64,000 nucleotides of DNA from UBA3210 sp048359995 (GCA_048359995.1 DBGCPK010000010.1:1-64000), one strand, 5' to 3'; shown: positions 1-9,459, counted from the stretch's first letter. Numbers and translations are program-made. The notes: generated by a model not told the origin, from the sequence alone.

Positions 1-46
1 GGGGGGGGATAAAATAGGTATATAAATTTAGGAAAGAGAGGAATTT

Positions 47-597
47 ATGATGAAAAAAATAATGATTGGATTATTTAGCATGATGATGGCTTTCAGCTTG
101 GTTGCATGTGGTTCTAAAACTAGCACAACAGACACGAGCAATGAACCGGGAGAGGAAACTTGGGCTGAAATAACCCAAGACCAAGTTAAAGCGGATTTCG
201 CCGCAAAAGAAGATGCGCCTTGGAATCATGTCGAGGTGACTGACACCCTTATTCATCAAGAACTACAAAAAATTATGCTGATAAGCAGCAGTCTTGTTGA
301 AGGCGAATGGAAATTAGAAACATTAAAAGTCGATGGAGAGAATGTTGACGACGTGGGGGGTCTTGCCCCGAGGTGGAGGAGACTTTTATTTTGTCTCAAG
401 AAGGCTTCGATATTATGCCGGCTGAAGTGGCGTGGCAAAAATCCAATAAAGGAAATTACTCATGTGTTTCTGTATTCGAAGGTGACGACTATACAACCTA
501 TATTAAATTAGATTGCTATTTCTACATGACATATGTTAGATTTGAGAAGGCGGACAATATTTTCGAAATAATAACGGTTGAGTGGTCTGTAAAATAA
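47..597 (+). pseudogene. Frameshifted small lipoprotein
   Basis: The first frame begins with a lipoprotein signal peptide (Met-Met-Lys-Lys, hydrophobic stretch, lipobox VACG with Cys at about residue 21) and a polar Ser/Thr-rich linker, so the product should be anchored outside the membrane. Reading continues to about position 360. Sensible protein then resumes in another frame (ETFILSQEGF onward) and runs to the stop at 597. The switch falls at a run of six G at 355-360. Seven or four G would join the two parts into one protein of about 183 residues. The family is not recognised. The gene could be a pseudogene, a slippage-variable gene or a sequencing error. A good Shine-Dalgarno (ggaaagagagg) precedes the start. 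Confidence 0.6.
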
Positions 598-852
598 TAA
601 ATTGAAAATAATTAAAATGGCATCGGAGAAATGATATGATATCTCCAAAGTAGATGACACCACATATAAGGCAATAGTTGATTTATCTAACTTTACAATG
701 AGCGCAGAACTAATGTCAGAATAAAACAGGAAATCAAACAATAAGAATTAAAGGCGATCTAAGTGGGTCGTCTTTTTTCGGTTCTGTAGAATCTAATGGG
801 GTTTTATGGGGTCGAGAAGAATAAGAACACGTAGAATCTGATGGGGTCAAGG

Positions 853-884
853 AATAGCAATCGGAGTTAAATCCGATTGCTATT
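853..884. terminator. Hairpin at the end of the transposase remnant
   Basis: A perfect 13-bp stem (853-865 with 872-884) closes a 6-base loop and is followed by a short T run on the plus strand. It sits across the transposase stop codon and could act in either direction. Confidence 0.6.
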
Positions 885-1031
885 TTTATAACTGCTCATA
901 TACAAAATTCTTTTTCTAAGACGATGAAAATTGCTGTATCCATAACCAATGTTAATAAGAGTTTGAATATAATTATTATTCGATTCAGCCATAGCATTCG
1001 TAAGAACAACACCATAGGTCTCTAGAATCCA
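867..1031 (-). pseudogene. Transposase C-terminal remnant (ISL3/IS1167-like)
   Basis: The minus strand reads through 54 codons without a stop and ends at a TAA. It includes NAMAESNNNYIQTL and GYGYSNFHRLRKRIL, which resemble the C-terminal tail of ISL3-family transposases (typically an E-x-x-N-N-x-I pattern followed by G-Y-x-N-F-x-R-x-R-x-R-I). The whole N-terminal part and most of the DDE domain are absent, so it cannot be active. It lies within the inverted-repeat element at 773-1172. The family call rests on remembered motifs, not a search. Confidence 0.65.
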
Positions 1032-1222
1032 TCATGATTCTATCTTCCTTACAATGGTTCCAACATTTAAATTATAAAGAGGATTTTTTATTTTTAAAAG
1101 ATGTGGAATTTCCTGGGGTCCTCTTTTCCTCTTTTTTTTTAAACCCCATTAGATTCTACAGAACCTAAAAAAAGTGCTCCTTGCTCCTTGCTACTTAATA
1201 GGTAGTAGGGAGCACTTTTCGT

Positions 1223-1423
1223 TTATCTAGGTAAATATTCCATAATATCTTTAAAATCACATTCTAAAACATTACAAATTCTGCATAAAACATCTGTGGT
1301 AATATTTTGTCCTTTTTTTAGTTTTGACATTGTAGAAGAACTTAATTTGGCAGAATCTGCAAGTTGTTTTTTAGTCATACCTTTATCGATGAGCAATTTC
1401 CATAATTTATTATAACTAACCAT
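1223..1423 (-). CDS. XRE-family (Cro/C1-type) transcriptional regulator
   Basis: A 66-residue single-domain helix-turn-helix protein. The core MTKKQLADSAKLSSSTMSKL gives the two recognition helices, followed by GQNITTDVLCRICNVLECD, typical of the short YozG/HTH_26-type Cro/C1 proteins. It probably binds DNA as a dimer. Its ATG overlaps the stop of the upstream ATPase reading frame at 1423, so it is the last gene of the ABC-3C operon and is probably translationally coupled. The likely role is control of that operon, by analogy with regulators of other conflict systems. This is inference. No operator was recognised. Confidence 0.85.
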   Translation of the reverse strand: MVSYNKLWKLLIDKGMTKKQLADSAKLSSSTMSKLKKGQNITTDVLCRICNVLECDFKDIMEYLPR

Positions 1424-3067
1424 TATTTACTCTCCTTTGGTTTACCCCAGTACCAACCGAATAACTCGTTTCCATTAGGAGCAAGAAGAAGCACTCTGTT
1501 ATCTGTTATAATTTTTCTAGCCTCGTCATTAAGGTTGGTTGTTTTGTCAACTGCTATGAATATTTGTTTTGTAAATGTTTTATAGAGCTTCATAGTATTT
1601 TCAACTCTCTTGTAAGACATTTGGCCGTACAATAACAGAATCGTGAATTAACACAGGTAAATCCGTTATTGATAGTATTGCCAAATCTAAGGTGAGCATA
1701 CCCTTATATCTACATCCTGTACCAATGTCATCTGGTGTAAAGAAATGATATGTTTTTGGTTTTGCTTCAAGAACAGGTGAGTATGTTTCATCCTCGTAGT
1801 AGTCATGGTTAAGAATAGCCATTTCAGCGTTAATCTTGCCTTGAAGTTGGAAAATTTGTAGCGTTGTTATTTCATCAAGTGATTCAGATGTTTTTTTCGC
1901 TTCATCATCTATTTGTCCTTTTTCTTCATGATATTTGTTGATACGCTCTAATTCTTCAATTTGTTTCATTATTGTCGCATAAGAATTAAGCACAACCTTT
2001 GAAACATTAGTGGTGCATTGTAGTTCAGCTAATGAATTTTCAAGTTCCTTAATAGCATCATTCACCATACGAATATTAACCCATATTTCGTTGATTGCAA
2101 CTTTCAATTCGTTTTGAAGAATGGTTTTCATTTGCTTGTGAAAATTCTCTAATTCGGCAATTTTTTCAAGATTAACATTTTCAAAAAAATCACTAAGTCC
2201 CGCAAAGTCTTTTTCAAAGCTTGATATCTCATATTTGCTATCACGTTCATATGCTTTCAACTGATTAAAGTATCTAGCTCTAGTTCTTTTTAAATCAGTT
2301 ATTTGATCTTTAAGTTGAGCTATTCTTTCAGCTTTTTCTGAATTAATTTCAAGTATTCCGCGTTCACTACGATTTGCAAGGTCCTCCGCTTGTAATTTCA
2401 GGTCTTCAATTTTCTGTTTATTTTCTTTGTAGATTGTTTTTGTTATTGAAGGTATGAACTTATGAGTTTGTGCTTTTTTAAAGGTTTCTTTTTTTTCAGC
2501 AGCGATCTCATTTTTTCTGGCAATATCTTCAATCGGACCATAAAGTCTGAAAAGCTTAATTAATTCAACGATTGATGCTTTTTCAGTTTCATTGTCAAAG
2601 GCACGAAGAGGTAGAAGTTCATTCAAGTTTTCTCTATTGTAAATTCTAAAGAACCTGCTCACAAGTTTTCTAAACGTAAGATCTAGAATAGGAATTTGAT
2701 ATTGTTCTTTAAGCCAAGCGGTGAATTTATCAACATCAATTTTTCTATCGGCTTTGTTGTAGTTTTCATCACAAATATAAACGAACTCTGGCTCATTTGT
2801 TTTTCTACAGAAGTAGTAGTTCTTATCAAATTTGAATGTAAAACAAATTTCATGCTCTCCAACATTCTTTTTAACATCTTCTAACTTTTCAATATAGTCA
2901 TTTCCACCAAAGGCAAAGTCAATACACATTAAGAATGTTGATTTACCAATTGAGTTAGTTCCAACATCATCACCTTCAACAACATTTAATCCATTAGTAA
3001 ATGTAATACGACCTCTAGGAATTTTATTGTATGTTCTAAATTTATCGCAATATATCTCTATCAACAT
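1423..3067 (-). pseudogene. ABC-3C ATPase (DUF2326-type), frameshifted near its 3' end
   Basis: SMC/RecN-like ATPase of the ABC-three-component systems. The N-terminus carries a Walker-A-like segment (GTNSIGKSTFLMCIDF, residues about 37-52), then a long coiled coil (about residues 190-400), then a C-terminal motif DLAILSITDLPVLIHDSVI. Reading stops at 1601, but the missing tail (SYKRVENTMKLY, KQIFIAVDKT, ending FGWYWGKPKESK) continues in another frame from about 1632 to 1423. Removing one base near 1638-1645 would restore a protein of roughly 545 residues. It is therefore a recent one-base frameshift, a programmed shift or a sequencing error. It overlaps the middle-component gene by 26 bases, which fits an operon. 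Family assignment is from motif and gene order. Confidence 0.8.
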
Positions 3068-3287
3068 AGTGTATTACCTCCTCATTAAGTGTTATTTTTT
3101 CCAAAAGAAATAAACAATCCAATGAATCTTCATATTCCTTTATTGTCATTTTTGTTTTTACTTTTTCAAATAGTGAAAGAACAGTGTAATCAGAATCGTT
3201 TAATAGTTTAAGAAGAATAGGCAACTTTGATATAGTGCTATCTTTGTATGGTGTTACTTTATTTGGATATCGCATGGAATACCTCAC
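3042..3287 (-). CDS. ABC-3C middle component
   Basis: An 81-residue protein between the effector-type gene and the ATPase, overlapping both (about 29 and 26 bases), so the three are translationally coupled. The sequence LNDSDYTVLSLFEKVKTKMTIKEYEDSLDCLFLLEKI looks like a small winged-helix/adaptor fold. That is characteristic of the 'middle component' of ABC-three-component systems, thought to link the ATPase to the third protein. No catalytic motif is visible. Identification depends mostly on size, fold impression and gene order. Confidence 0.7.
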   Translation of the reverse strand: MRYSMRYPNKVTPYKDSTISKLPILLKLLNDSDYTVLSLFEKVKTKMTIKEYEDSLDCLFLLEKITLNEEVIHYVDRDILR

Positions 3288-4458
3288 AATTCTGCACGAA
3301 AAATGCTACAACTATTTCACAAGCAGTTCTATAATCGTTTGAAAGAGAAAATTTGTGAATTATCCATTCAACGATATCATAATAAATAGTTTCTTGACTT
3401 TTAGTGCCTGTCATTTCTAGTTTAAAATAAAAGTTTTGAAATTGATTTGCAATTATCTTAAAATTAAATCCTGCATCATCTAATTCAGATAATTGTCTTC
3501 TTACATAATGGTAATAAGCATAGGCATAATCATTAATCTTTTTTCGAAGATTTTCATTATTTGCTATTTTTTCTTTTATAGTCAAAGGTATAGTTCTTAG
3601 GTCTTTATATTCGTTATCATCAAAATCAAGATGATTTAGCTTTCCTAGAACATGAGAAACCTTTTCATCGAGTTCGGATGTATGCATCGTTGCTACTGTA
3701 TCGTTTTGCCTTAATTGGGCATCTTTTCTATCACATAGTTTTCTATATGTTTCAGCAATAGGAGAGGCAGCATAATTATCTCCACACGTGTCACAAACAC
3801 ATATCTTGTTATTTTTATGATTCAATTTAGTAGGGCGTCTTTTTATAGAATTGAACTCTACTTCATTTTCTGCAGATAAACCTTCTGGAAAAATTTGTAT
3901 AATAGAATACCTGTACATTGTTTTCTTTGCTTTGTATAGTCTTAAAGGTTCACCGCATAAAGAACACATTTGATTACAATCGGTAACAAACTCTAATTCA
4001 TCTAATGGAATAGAAGTTTTATATTGAATATTTGGTTTGGAAATTGCATAGATAAGTAGATCGCTCAAAAATTTACCATAGTCTTTAGAGATGTAGTTTT
4101 TCTCTAGAGACTTTTTTTGTTTCTCTGATATTGAATCATCTGCATTTACTATGCTCATGAACTTATCAAGCATATCAAATATGGTTGCAGTTTGAAGTTG
4201 CTTTATAAGCCAATTCATAACAAACTCTTTACATTTTTTCTTTCCATTAGCATCTGAAATAAGTTCATCTTTAACTTCTTTAGTCAAATCTCTTACTCCG
4301 TTAAAAAGGTTGTTAATATAAGGCCTTTCTGGATAAGGCATAATTTTACTTAAATTAGTAAAAAAATCTATGCCAAACTCGTATTGTTCATATTTAGTAA
4401 CAGCTCTATGATCGTAAGTTATCGTTAAAAAAGATCCTATGTTAAGCAAATATCTCAC
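3259..4458 (-). CDS. ABC-3C system zinc-finger component (putative effector/sensor)
   Basis: First gene of the minus-strand ABC-3C operon, 399 residues. The N-terminal half is helical. Around residues 160-230 there are paired CxxC motifs, CSLCGEPL and CVCDTCGDNY, separated by about 60 residues with an Asn-His between them, so this is a zinc-binding treble-clef or HNH-like module. The C-terminal part is helical with many aromatic residues. In ABC-3C systems the third component carries the variable effector or sensing domain. Here nuclease activity is possible from the HNH-like look but is not shown. There is no signal peptide, so it acts in the cytosol. Confidence 0.7.
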   Translation of the reverse strand: MRYLLNIGSFLTITYDHRAVTKYEQYEFGIDFFTNLSKIMPYPERPYINNLFNGVRDLTKEVKDELISDANGKKKCKEFVMNWLIKQLQTATIFDMLDKFMSIVNADDSISEKQKKSLEKNYISKDYGKFLSDLLIYAISKPNIQYKTSIPLDELEFVTDCNQMCSLCGEPLRLYKAKKTMYRYSIIQIFPEGLSAENEVEFNSIKRRPTKLNHKNNKICVCDTCGDNYAASPIAETYRKLCDRKDAQLRQNDTVATMHTSELDEKVSHVLGKLNHLDFDDNEYKDLRTIPLTIKEKIANNENLRKKINDYAYAYYHYVRRQLSELDDAGFNFKIIANQFQNFYFKLEMTGTKSQETIYYDIVEWIIHKFSLSNDYRTACEIVVAFFVQNCEVFHAISK

Positions 4459-4853
4459 CCCTTGCTAATTTCATGATAATTTCGTGTTTACCGCCAAATT
4501 TTGAAAATAAGTACAATATTAGTAGTTATTTATTCTGGTGCAAAAAACACTCGAAATTCTTAACTGTATTCTATCACATTTCTAGCAATAAAACAATACA
4601 AACGCAAGAAAAAACTGCGAGATTGCGAAGTTTGATAGAAAAAATGCTCACTCTGAAAGTTCGAAATTTCAAAGCGGGAAGTCAAACGAGATTCTAGATG
4701 TGAACGACTCGTAAGGCGAACAAAAAAAATTAAAAACAAGCAGACAATGAATCGTTCAGATTGCCTAGCTCGAAGGTAAGAAACCTGACGAGGCAAAGAT
4801 CATTCAAGCTTGGTGCTTTCATCATGGTTTCCTTTCCTTCAAGAAAGGTAATT
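4459..4853. other. Intergenic region upstream of the ABC-3C operon
   Basis: This 395-base gap separates the divergent ABC-3C operon and the next plus-strand gene. Its middle (about 4610-4800) is less AT-rich than its flanks, which suggests sequence of another origin. No RNA gene, clear promoter pair or coding remnant was recognised. Short open frames on both strands lack family resemblance. Confidence 0.4.
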
Positions 4854-5255
4854 ATGACAAAAAAGGACAATCAAATCGAAGTAGTAGTAACTTCTAAAAC
4901 AACTACAATATTTAAGTTTAATGCCGACCAATCCGTGTACAACCAGCCTTCAGCTGAAAGAAAGTACACATGGAAGGTTGCAGGACAAACACTCTATGTA
5001 AACGAAGATGAATTCAAGTATCTTCGCCAACTATACCATTGGGACGAATTGCAGGAAAAAGCAAAGCACTCACGTTGCCAAGTATGTGGCAAGGGAAATA
5101 AATATAATTTTGAGTTTAAAGAAAAGAGGATGTTATTTTATAAAAAGACGGTAAAAAAATCAAATAAAAAATTTGTAAATATTATTGAACTGGTAATAAG
5201 TCTTTTATCGTTACTTATGGAAATAGTTTCATTGGTTATATCAATACTAAAATAG
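4854..5255 (+). CDS. Hypothetical protein with CxxC motif and hydrophobic C-terminus
   Basis: About 133 residues from ATG 4854, preceded by aagaaaggtaatt as Shine-Dalgarno. An upstream start at 4761 is possible but lacks a site. The soluble part includes YTWKVAGQTLYVNEDEFKYLRQLYHWDELQEKA and a single CQVCGKG. The last about 27 residues are hydrophobic (NIIELVISLLSLLMEIVSLV), which suggests a C-terminal membrane tail. The first half resembles small genes carried by conjugative elements of Bacillota, while the tail looks appended, perhaps after a frameshift in an older gene. Function is unknown. Confidence 0.5.
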   Translation: MTKKDNQIEVVVTSKTTTIFKFNADQSVYNQPSAERKYTWKVAGQTLYVNEDEFKYLRQLYHWDELQEKAKHSRCQVCGKGNKYNFEFKEKRMLFYKKTVKKSNKKFVNIIELVISLLSLLMEIVSLVISILK

Positions 5256-5846
5256 ATTATTGTAAGTGAAATTGGTAATATATTAAGTTTGAACTAGTAT
5301 GGTCAATTAACTCACAATTAATAATATTAATCCTTTTTCCAAAACTCACATATGTATTTTCGTGAATATCAAAAAGTTAACATCTAGTTTTTTACTGGTA
5401 AGTAATTACCAATCTTCTCATAATAACAATTATCGTCATTTATCTATTCAAAATGATAGTAAAAATAATAAAAAATGATAAAATATAAGAAAACCATGGA
5501 ATTTCTTCAAAAATCTAAAAGATTATAAAATGAGAAAAGATTTGGCAAGGTTTTGTTATTATTGCATTGTAACGAAAAAAAGGTTAGAAATCATTATAAT
5601 TAATATTATATAATGGTTAAGAACTAGCAATTTTAGTAGCTAGTCAGTTAAATATGGATTTAATTGTTTTTTATGAAAATGGTTATCCACCTAAATGGAA
5701 CGCTGAAGCGTACGAAAAAATATAGAACAAGCAGAAGATTTTTAAAAATATAGTGCTTAAAATTTAACTCTTCTACAAAAGATGCTTTTAAACTTATATA
5801 ATGAGATAAATGACACTACAAATTAAAGGATAAAAGGTAAATTTAT
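5256..5846. other. AT-rich gap with a possible restriction-subunit remnant
   Basis: The gap has no intact gene. At 5653-5724 the plus strand encodes DLIVFYENGYPPKWNAEAYE followed by a stop. The continuation in a neighbouring frame reads EQAEDF, then KYS after another stop. This could be the decayed C-terminus of a type I restriction (HsdR-like) subunit, since those proteins end with similar FY-x(n)-AYE patterns. The remnant is short and the assignment is weak. The rest is very AT-rich, with no RNA gene recognised. Confidence 0.3.
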
Positions 5847-8576
5847 ATGATTGAACATAGAGATTTAGAATATTGGAAAAAAGAAATAAAAAAGTATAGT
5901 GATAAAGTTGATCAAATTTTTTGCTCGTCAGAAGATAGAGTAGAACTCACAGAATCATTGCTCGATGGGTTAAGAAATTTTATTAGTGCTATTGAATGTT
6001 TTGTTGTTAAGATGATTGAAAATAAATCATATGAGTCAAGATATGTGGAAATTGATAAGGCAAATAAATATTGTAAATCAAATAGTAATTTAAATTTTTT
6101 GTCAAAATTCTATGAAAATTTAAATGCCTCTGTCGGACATCAGGATTTTATTGGAGAATATGCAGAGCGATTAGGGTTAAAATACGTTTCTAAACTTTTT
6201 GAGGTTAAAGATTTTTTATATAGGCAATACAATATTGAAGTATTAGCTAATCTTTCATTATTTCCTTTCGATTTGGATGATTCATTTCAAAGATATTATA
6301 AAGAAATAATTAAAATTTTAAGCAAGAAAGATTTATTTGAAGATTCAGGGGATAAAGGGACGTATTATATTCAAAAGAAGAAATTGATATATATCGAAAA
6401 TGTCTTATTTTATGAATACGCATTTACTAATGCACTTGATAATAATAGCAAATTTGATAGATTTATCGCATTTTCTTTGTTAGATATTCCTACAAATTAT
6501 GCAATTCAGGCAAATTATGTACTAAAAGAGATAACTTTTTTTAATCAACAGATTTCCTATGTTGTAATTACTGGATTTACAATTGCTATTAGACCGTGTG
6601 AAATTGAGAAACTTAGCAACATAGTTAGGGTTTCTACATCATATACAAGTAAATCTGGTGATTATTATAGACTGATGGATTATATAAAAGCTAATAAATT
6701 AAGCCTTGTGGATATTATTAAATTTAATAATGATGATTATAAATCTTTTTATAATTATGTCTTCATGAATAAAGAGACAATTATTTCCAAAACGATTGAT
6801 CAATCCAGAAGAATTATTAAGAGTAAGCAAACAGGATATAAGACACTTCTATATTTATTGTATTCTATGAACAATGATATTTTAAGAAGACAAATCTCTC
6901 ATAATGAAGACGATTCTTTAAATAATATAAATTTAAAGAAAGGGGTTTATGCATTTGAAAAGTCGCCTTTTTCATCTGGATTATTGGGGCATAATCCGTC
7001 ATTTAGGGATTTAATAGAATTGTTTGATTATAAAGAACATGCTACTGAGATAATGGCTCGAACAGTGATTAACCTTTCAAACGAGTCTTCTTGTATTTAT
7101 ATTCCAAATGAAAAAATTAGTAATATGGACTTAAAAGACACAATTAAGCATTATAATTCACAATTTCAAAAAGAATCTCTTTTTTATAGAAGAATACTTC
7201 AATTTGGGAATTATACTTACTTGTCTGAAAATGAATTGGATACTATTAACGTATTAAACTATATTAATGGATATGTTGATGTAATCAATTTTCCTTGTTA
7301 TAAAGAATATTGCGAATCAAGAATATCTGAATTAGAATTAGTTTTTAGCGACAAAGATAAAGAATACGCTCTTAAATCGCTTTTTGAAAAAGGAAGTATT
7401 TTCGCAATATATGGTGCGGCAGGAACAGGTAAATCGTATTTTGCAAATTATGTTTTAAAAGTACTAAAAGATATGAGTAAGGTCTGTATTGCATCTACAA
7501 ATCCAGCTGTGGATAACATGAGAAGAAAATTCGAGGATAATACTGCTCAATATATGACCATTACAAAGTATTTAAAAGAATATGGTTCAAACTCTAATAT
7601 TGATTTATTGATAATCGATGAATGTTCGACAATATGCACAAAAGATGCCTTTAAAATATTTAATCAAACGAAGCCTAAATTTGTGGTTCTATTAGGTGAT
7701 ATATTTCAAATTCAATCAATTACCTTTGGTAATTGGTTTGCAATTTTAAGAAAATTTTTGCCTGAAAGATGTTTTGTAGATTTAAAATCGCAGTTTAGAA
7801 CAGAAAGTGAAACATTATTAGATTTTTGGAAAGAAGTTAGGAATATAGGCGCTAATATTCAAGAAAAACTTTCTATGAATGAAATATCACATGAATTTGA
7901 TGATAGTATTTTTATGAAAAATTATCCTGATGAAATAATTTTATGTTTGAATTATGATGGTTTATATGGAATCAATAATTTAAATAAAGTTTTACAAAAC
8001 GCAAATAAAAATAAGGTGCATAGATGGAAACAGTATACATTTAAAGAAGGAGATCCGATAATTTTCAATGATTGCATAAAATATAAAGATGTTTTTTATA
8101 ATAATCTTAAAGGTGTAATTGAGAAAATTGAAGATATTTCTAATGGCTTTTTATTTACTATTCGGATAAATAAAGTGCTTAACCCTGTATTATGTAAATA
8201 CTGTGGTGTTGAACTATTGTCAATAGTTGATAACGAATCCATTGTTAGATTTGAATTTAATAAGTTTTCTGAAGATGTTTATGATAAAGACACAGGATAC
8301 AATTCATCAGTACCATTCCAAATAGCATATGCACTTTCTATTCATAAGGCACAAGGATTAGAATATGATTCAGTAAAAGTGTTAATTTCAAACGAAGTTG
8401 AAGAAAACATTACTCATAATGTATTTTATACTGCAATTACTAGAGCTAAAAAAAATCTAACAATTTATTGGACTCCGGAAACAGAAAAGAAAATAGTTGC
8501 TTCTTTTCAAATTCAAAACTATGACAATGATGCGAATATTTTAAAACAAAGGATAAAAATGTTGCACTCAAAATAA
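5847..8576 (+). CDS. Large protein with C-terminal SF1 (RecD/UvrD-like) helicase domain
   Basis: A 909-residue protein. The first about 500 residues are helical and of unrecognised family. The C-terminal 400 residues form a superfamily-1 helicase/ATPase: motif I GAAGTGKS (about 522-529), motif II IIDECS (about 588), motif III LLGDIFQIQS (about 613), a downstream Arg in SQFRTE, motif V SIHKAQGLEYDSV (about 831) and motif VI YTAITRAKK (about 860). These are the DNA-translocating parts of RecD-like enzymes. A Cys pair (CKYCG, about 785) interrupts the helicase region. It lies alone in a defence-rich AT-rich region, preceded by aaaggataaaaggt and followed by a strong terminator at 8706. An anti-phage or anti-plasmid role is plausible but inferred only from context. 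Confidence 0.75.
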   Translation: MIEHRDLEYWKKEIKKYSDKVDQIFCSSEDRVELTESLLDGLRNFISAIECFVVKMIENKSYESRYVEIDKANKYCKSNSNLNFLSKFYENLNASVGHQDFIGEYAERLGLKYVSKLFEVKDFLYRQYNIEVLANLSLFPFDLDDSFQRYYKEIIKILSKKDLFEDSGDKGTYYIQKKKLIYIENVLFYEYAFTNALDNNSKFDRFIAFSLLDIPTNYAIQANYVLKEITFFNQQISYVVITGFTIAIRPCEIEKLSNIVRVSTSYTSKSGDYYRLMDYIKANKLSLVDIIKFNNDDYKSFYNYVFMNKETIISKTIDQSRRIIKSKQTGYKTLLYLLYSMNNDILRRQISHNEDDSLNNINLKKGVYAFEKSPFSSGLLGHNPSFRDLIELFDYKEHATEIMARTVINLSNESSCIYIPNEKISNMDLKDTIKHYNSQFQKESLFYRRILQFGNYTYLSENELDTINVLNYINGYVDVINFPCYKEYCESRISELELVFSDKDKEYALKSLFEKGSIFAIYGAAGTGKSYFANYVLKVLKDMSKVCIASTNPAVDNMRRKFEDNTAQYMTITKYLKEYGSNSNIDLLIIDECSTICTKDAFKIFNQTKPKFVVLLGDIFQIQSITFGNWFAILRKFLPERCFVDLKSQFRTESETLLDFWKEVRNIGANIQEKLSMNEISHEFDDSIFMKNYPDEIILCLNYDGLYGINNLNKVLQNANKNKVHRWKQYTFKEGDPIIFNDCIKYKDVFYNNLKGVIEKIEDISNGFLFTIRINKVLNPVLCKYCGVELLSIVDNESIVRFEFNKFSEDVYDKDTGYNSSVPFQIAYALSIHKAQGLEYDSVKVLISNEVEENITHNVFYTAITRAKKNLTIYWTPETEKKIVASFQIQNYDNDANILKQRIKMLHSK

Positions 8577-8705
8577 AGTAAAGTATGTTTTTTTAACTAT
8601 ACATATGTTTTTTTCATAAGTGTAATATTGAAAATTGAAAAAAGTAGTGATATAGGATGATTAGAATATACGAAGAATAGAATAGATGTTTTTAAAAGAT
8701 GTAAC

Positions 8706-8742
8706 AAAAGCGGTAGTTGTTAATTCAACTGCCGCTTTTTCA
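8706..8742 (+). terminator. Rho-independent terminator after the helicase gene
   Basis: A 14-bp stem (8706-8719 with 8726-8739, one G-T pair) closes a 6-base loop and runs into a T stretch. It lies 130 bases after the helicase stop codon and matches the + strand orientation. Confidence 0.85.
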
Positions 8743-8839
8743 TTTTAAGGAGATGGTGATTTATGAAAGTATTTGCTTGCATCATTAGTTATTAGTGATG
8801 CATTTATAATATTTCAAAATAAAGAAGGAGGTAGAAAAA

Positions 8840-9459
8840 ATGCTTGGAATCAAACAATTTAAAAAATTACAAGAATTTAAGAAGCTAGGTGTTTCAAAGC
8901 TAAAGGTATCAGAAAAACTTAATTTATCTTATAAAACCATATGGAACTGGTGGGATAGAGATGAAGATTTCTTTTACAAGTTTCCAAAAGAATCAAGGAT
9001 GACTTTAGTGACTTTGATATTCTTGCTGCTACATTTTATAGGTATTTGAAAAAGGTTAGAGAAGAAGCCGGATCATTAAAACCTGCCAGAAAGTATTCTA
9101 TGAGAGAAGAAACAGAACCAGGTTATGAAGGTCAAGTTGATTTTGGTCAGTATGTGATGAAGACAATGTATGGAAGAAATATTAGAATTTATTTCTTTTC
9201 TATGATTTTATCGTATAGCAAAATGAAGTTTGCTTATTTTTCAGTCGAACTATTTGATGCTAGAAAGACAATTGAAAGTCATATTTATGCATTTAAATAT
9301 TTTGGTGGAAGATCTCAAATGATTGTTTATGACCAGGATAAAACAATGGTAGTATCAGAAAATTTAGATGATGTTATCTTCGTTAAGGAATTTGAAGAGT
9401 TTTTAAAAGAAACAAAGGTTGGACTTCTGAGTCGGTTTACGATTCAAGAGGTCTTTTAA
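8840..9459 (+). pseudogene. istA: IS21-family transposase istA, 5' part, degraded
   Basis: The first frame (from 8840, after an aaggaggt site) gives an N-terminal helix-turn-helix (SKLKVSEKLNLSYKTIWNWW). A frameshift near 8990 moves to the frame starting before 9046, which carries the catalytic core start: YEGQVDFGQYV with the first Asp and MIVYDQDKTMV with the second Asp. A further shift near 9425 recovers VYDSRG, after which the similarity ends and the catalytic Glu is missing. The DDE enzyme is therefore dead. The C-terminal part and istB occur 1.5 kb downstream (10922-11811), with the Fic gene and a phage portal fragment between them. Confidence 0.8.

Larger units (their letters stand above)
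773..1172. mobile_element. ISL3-like deletion derivative with intact terminal inverted repeats
   Basis: Bases 781-804 are the exact reverse complement of 1141-1164, and the match extends imperfectly to 773-804 / 1141-1172. The ends therefore form terminal inverted repeats of about 24-32 bp around a 400-bp element. Between them lies only the C-terminal end of a transposase on the minus strand. This is what remains when an insertion sequence loses most of its transposase but keeps both ends, as in a MITE. A second partial copy of the end sequence (gtagaatctgatgggg, near 831-846) lies just inside the left end. Target-site duplications could not be identified with confidence. Confidence 0.75.

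Noticed and set aside
4473..4697. Plus-strand open frame of 74 codons
   Set aside because: No family resemblance or ribosome site; it lies in the upstream region of the ABC-3C operon.
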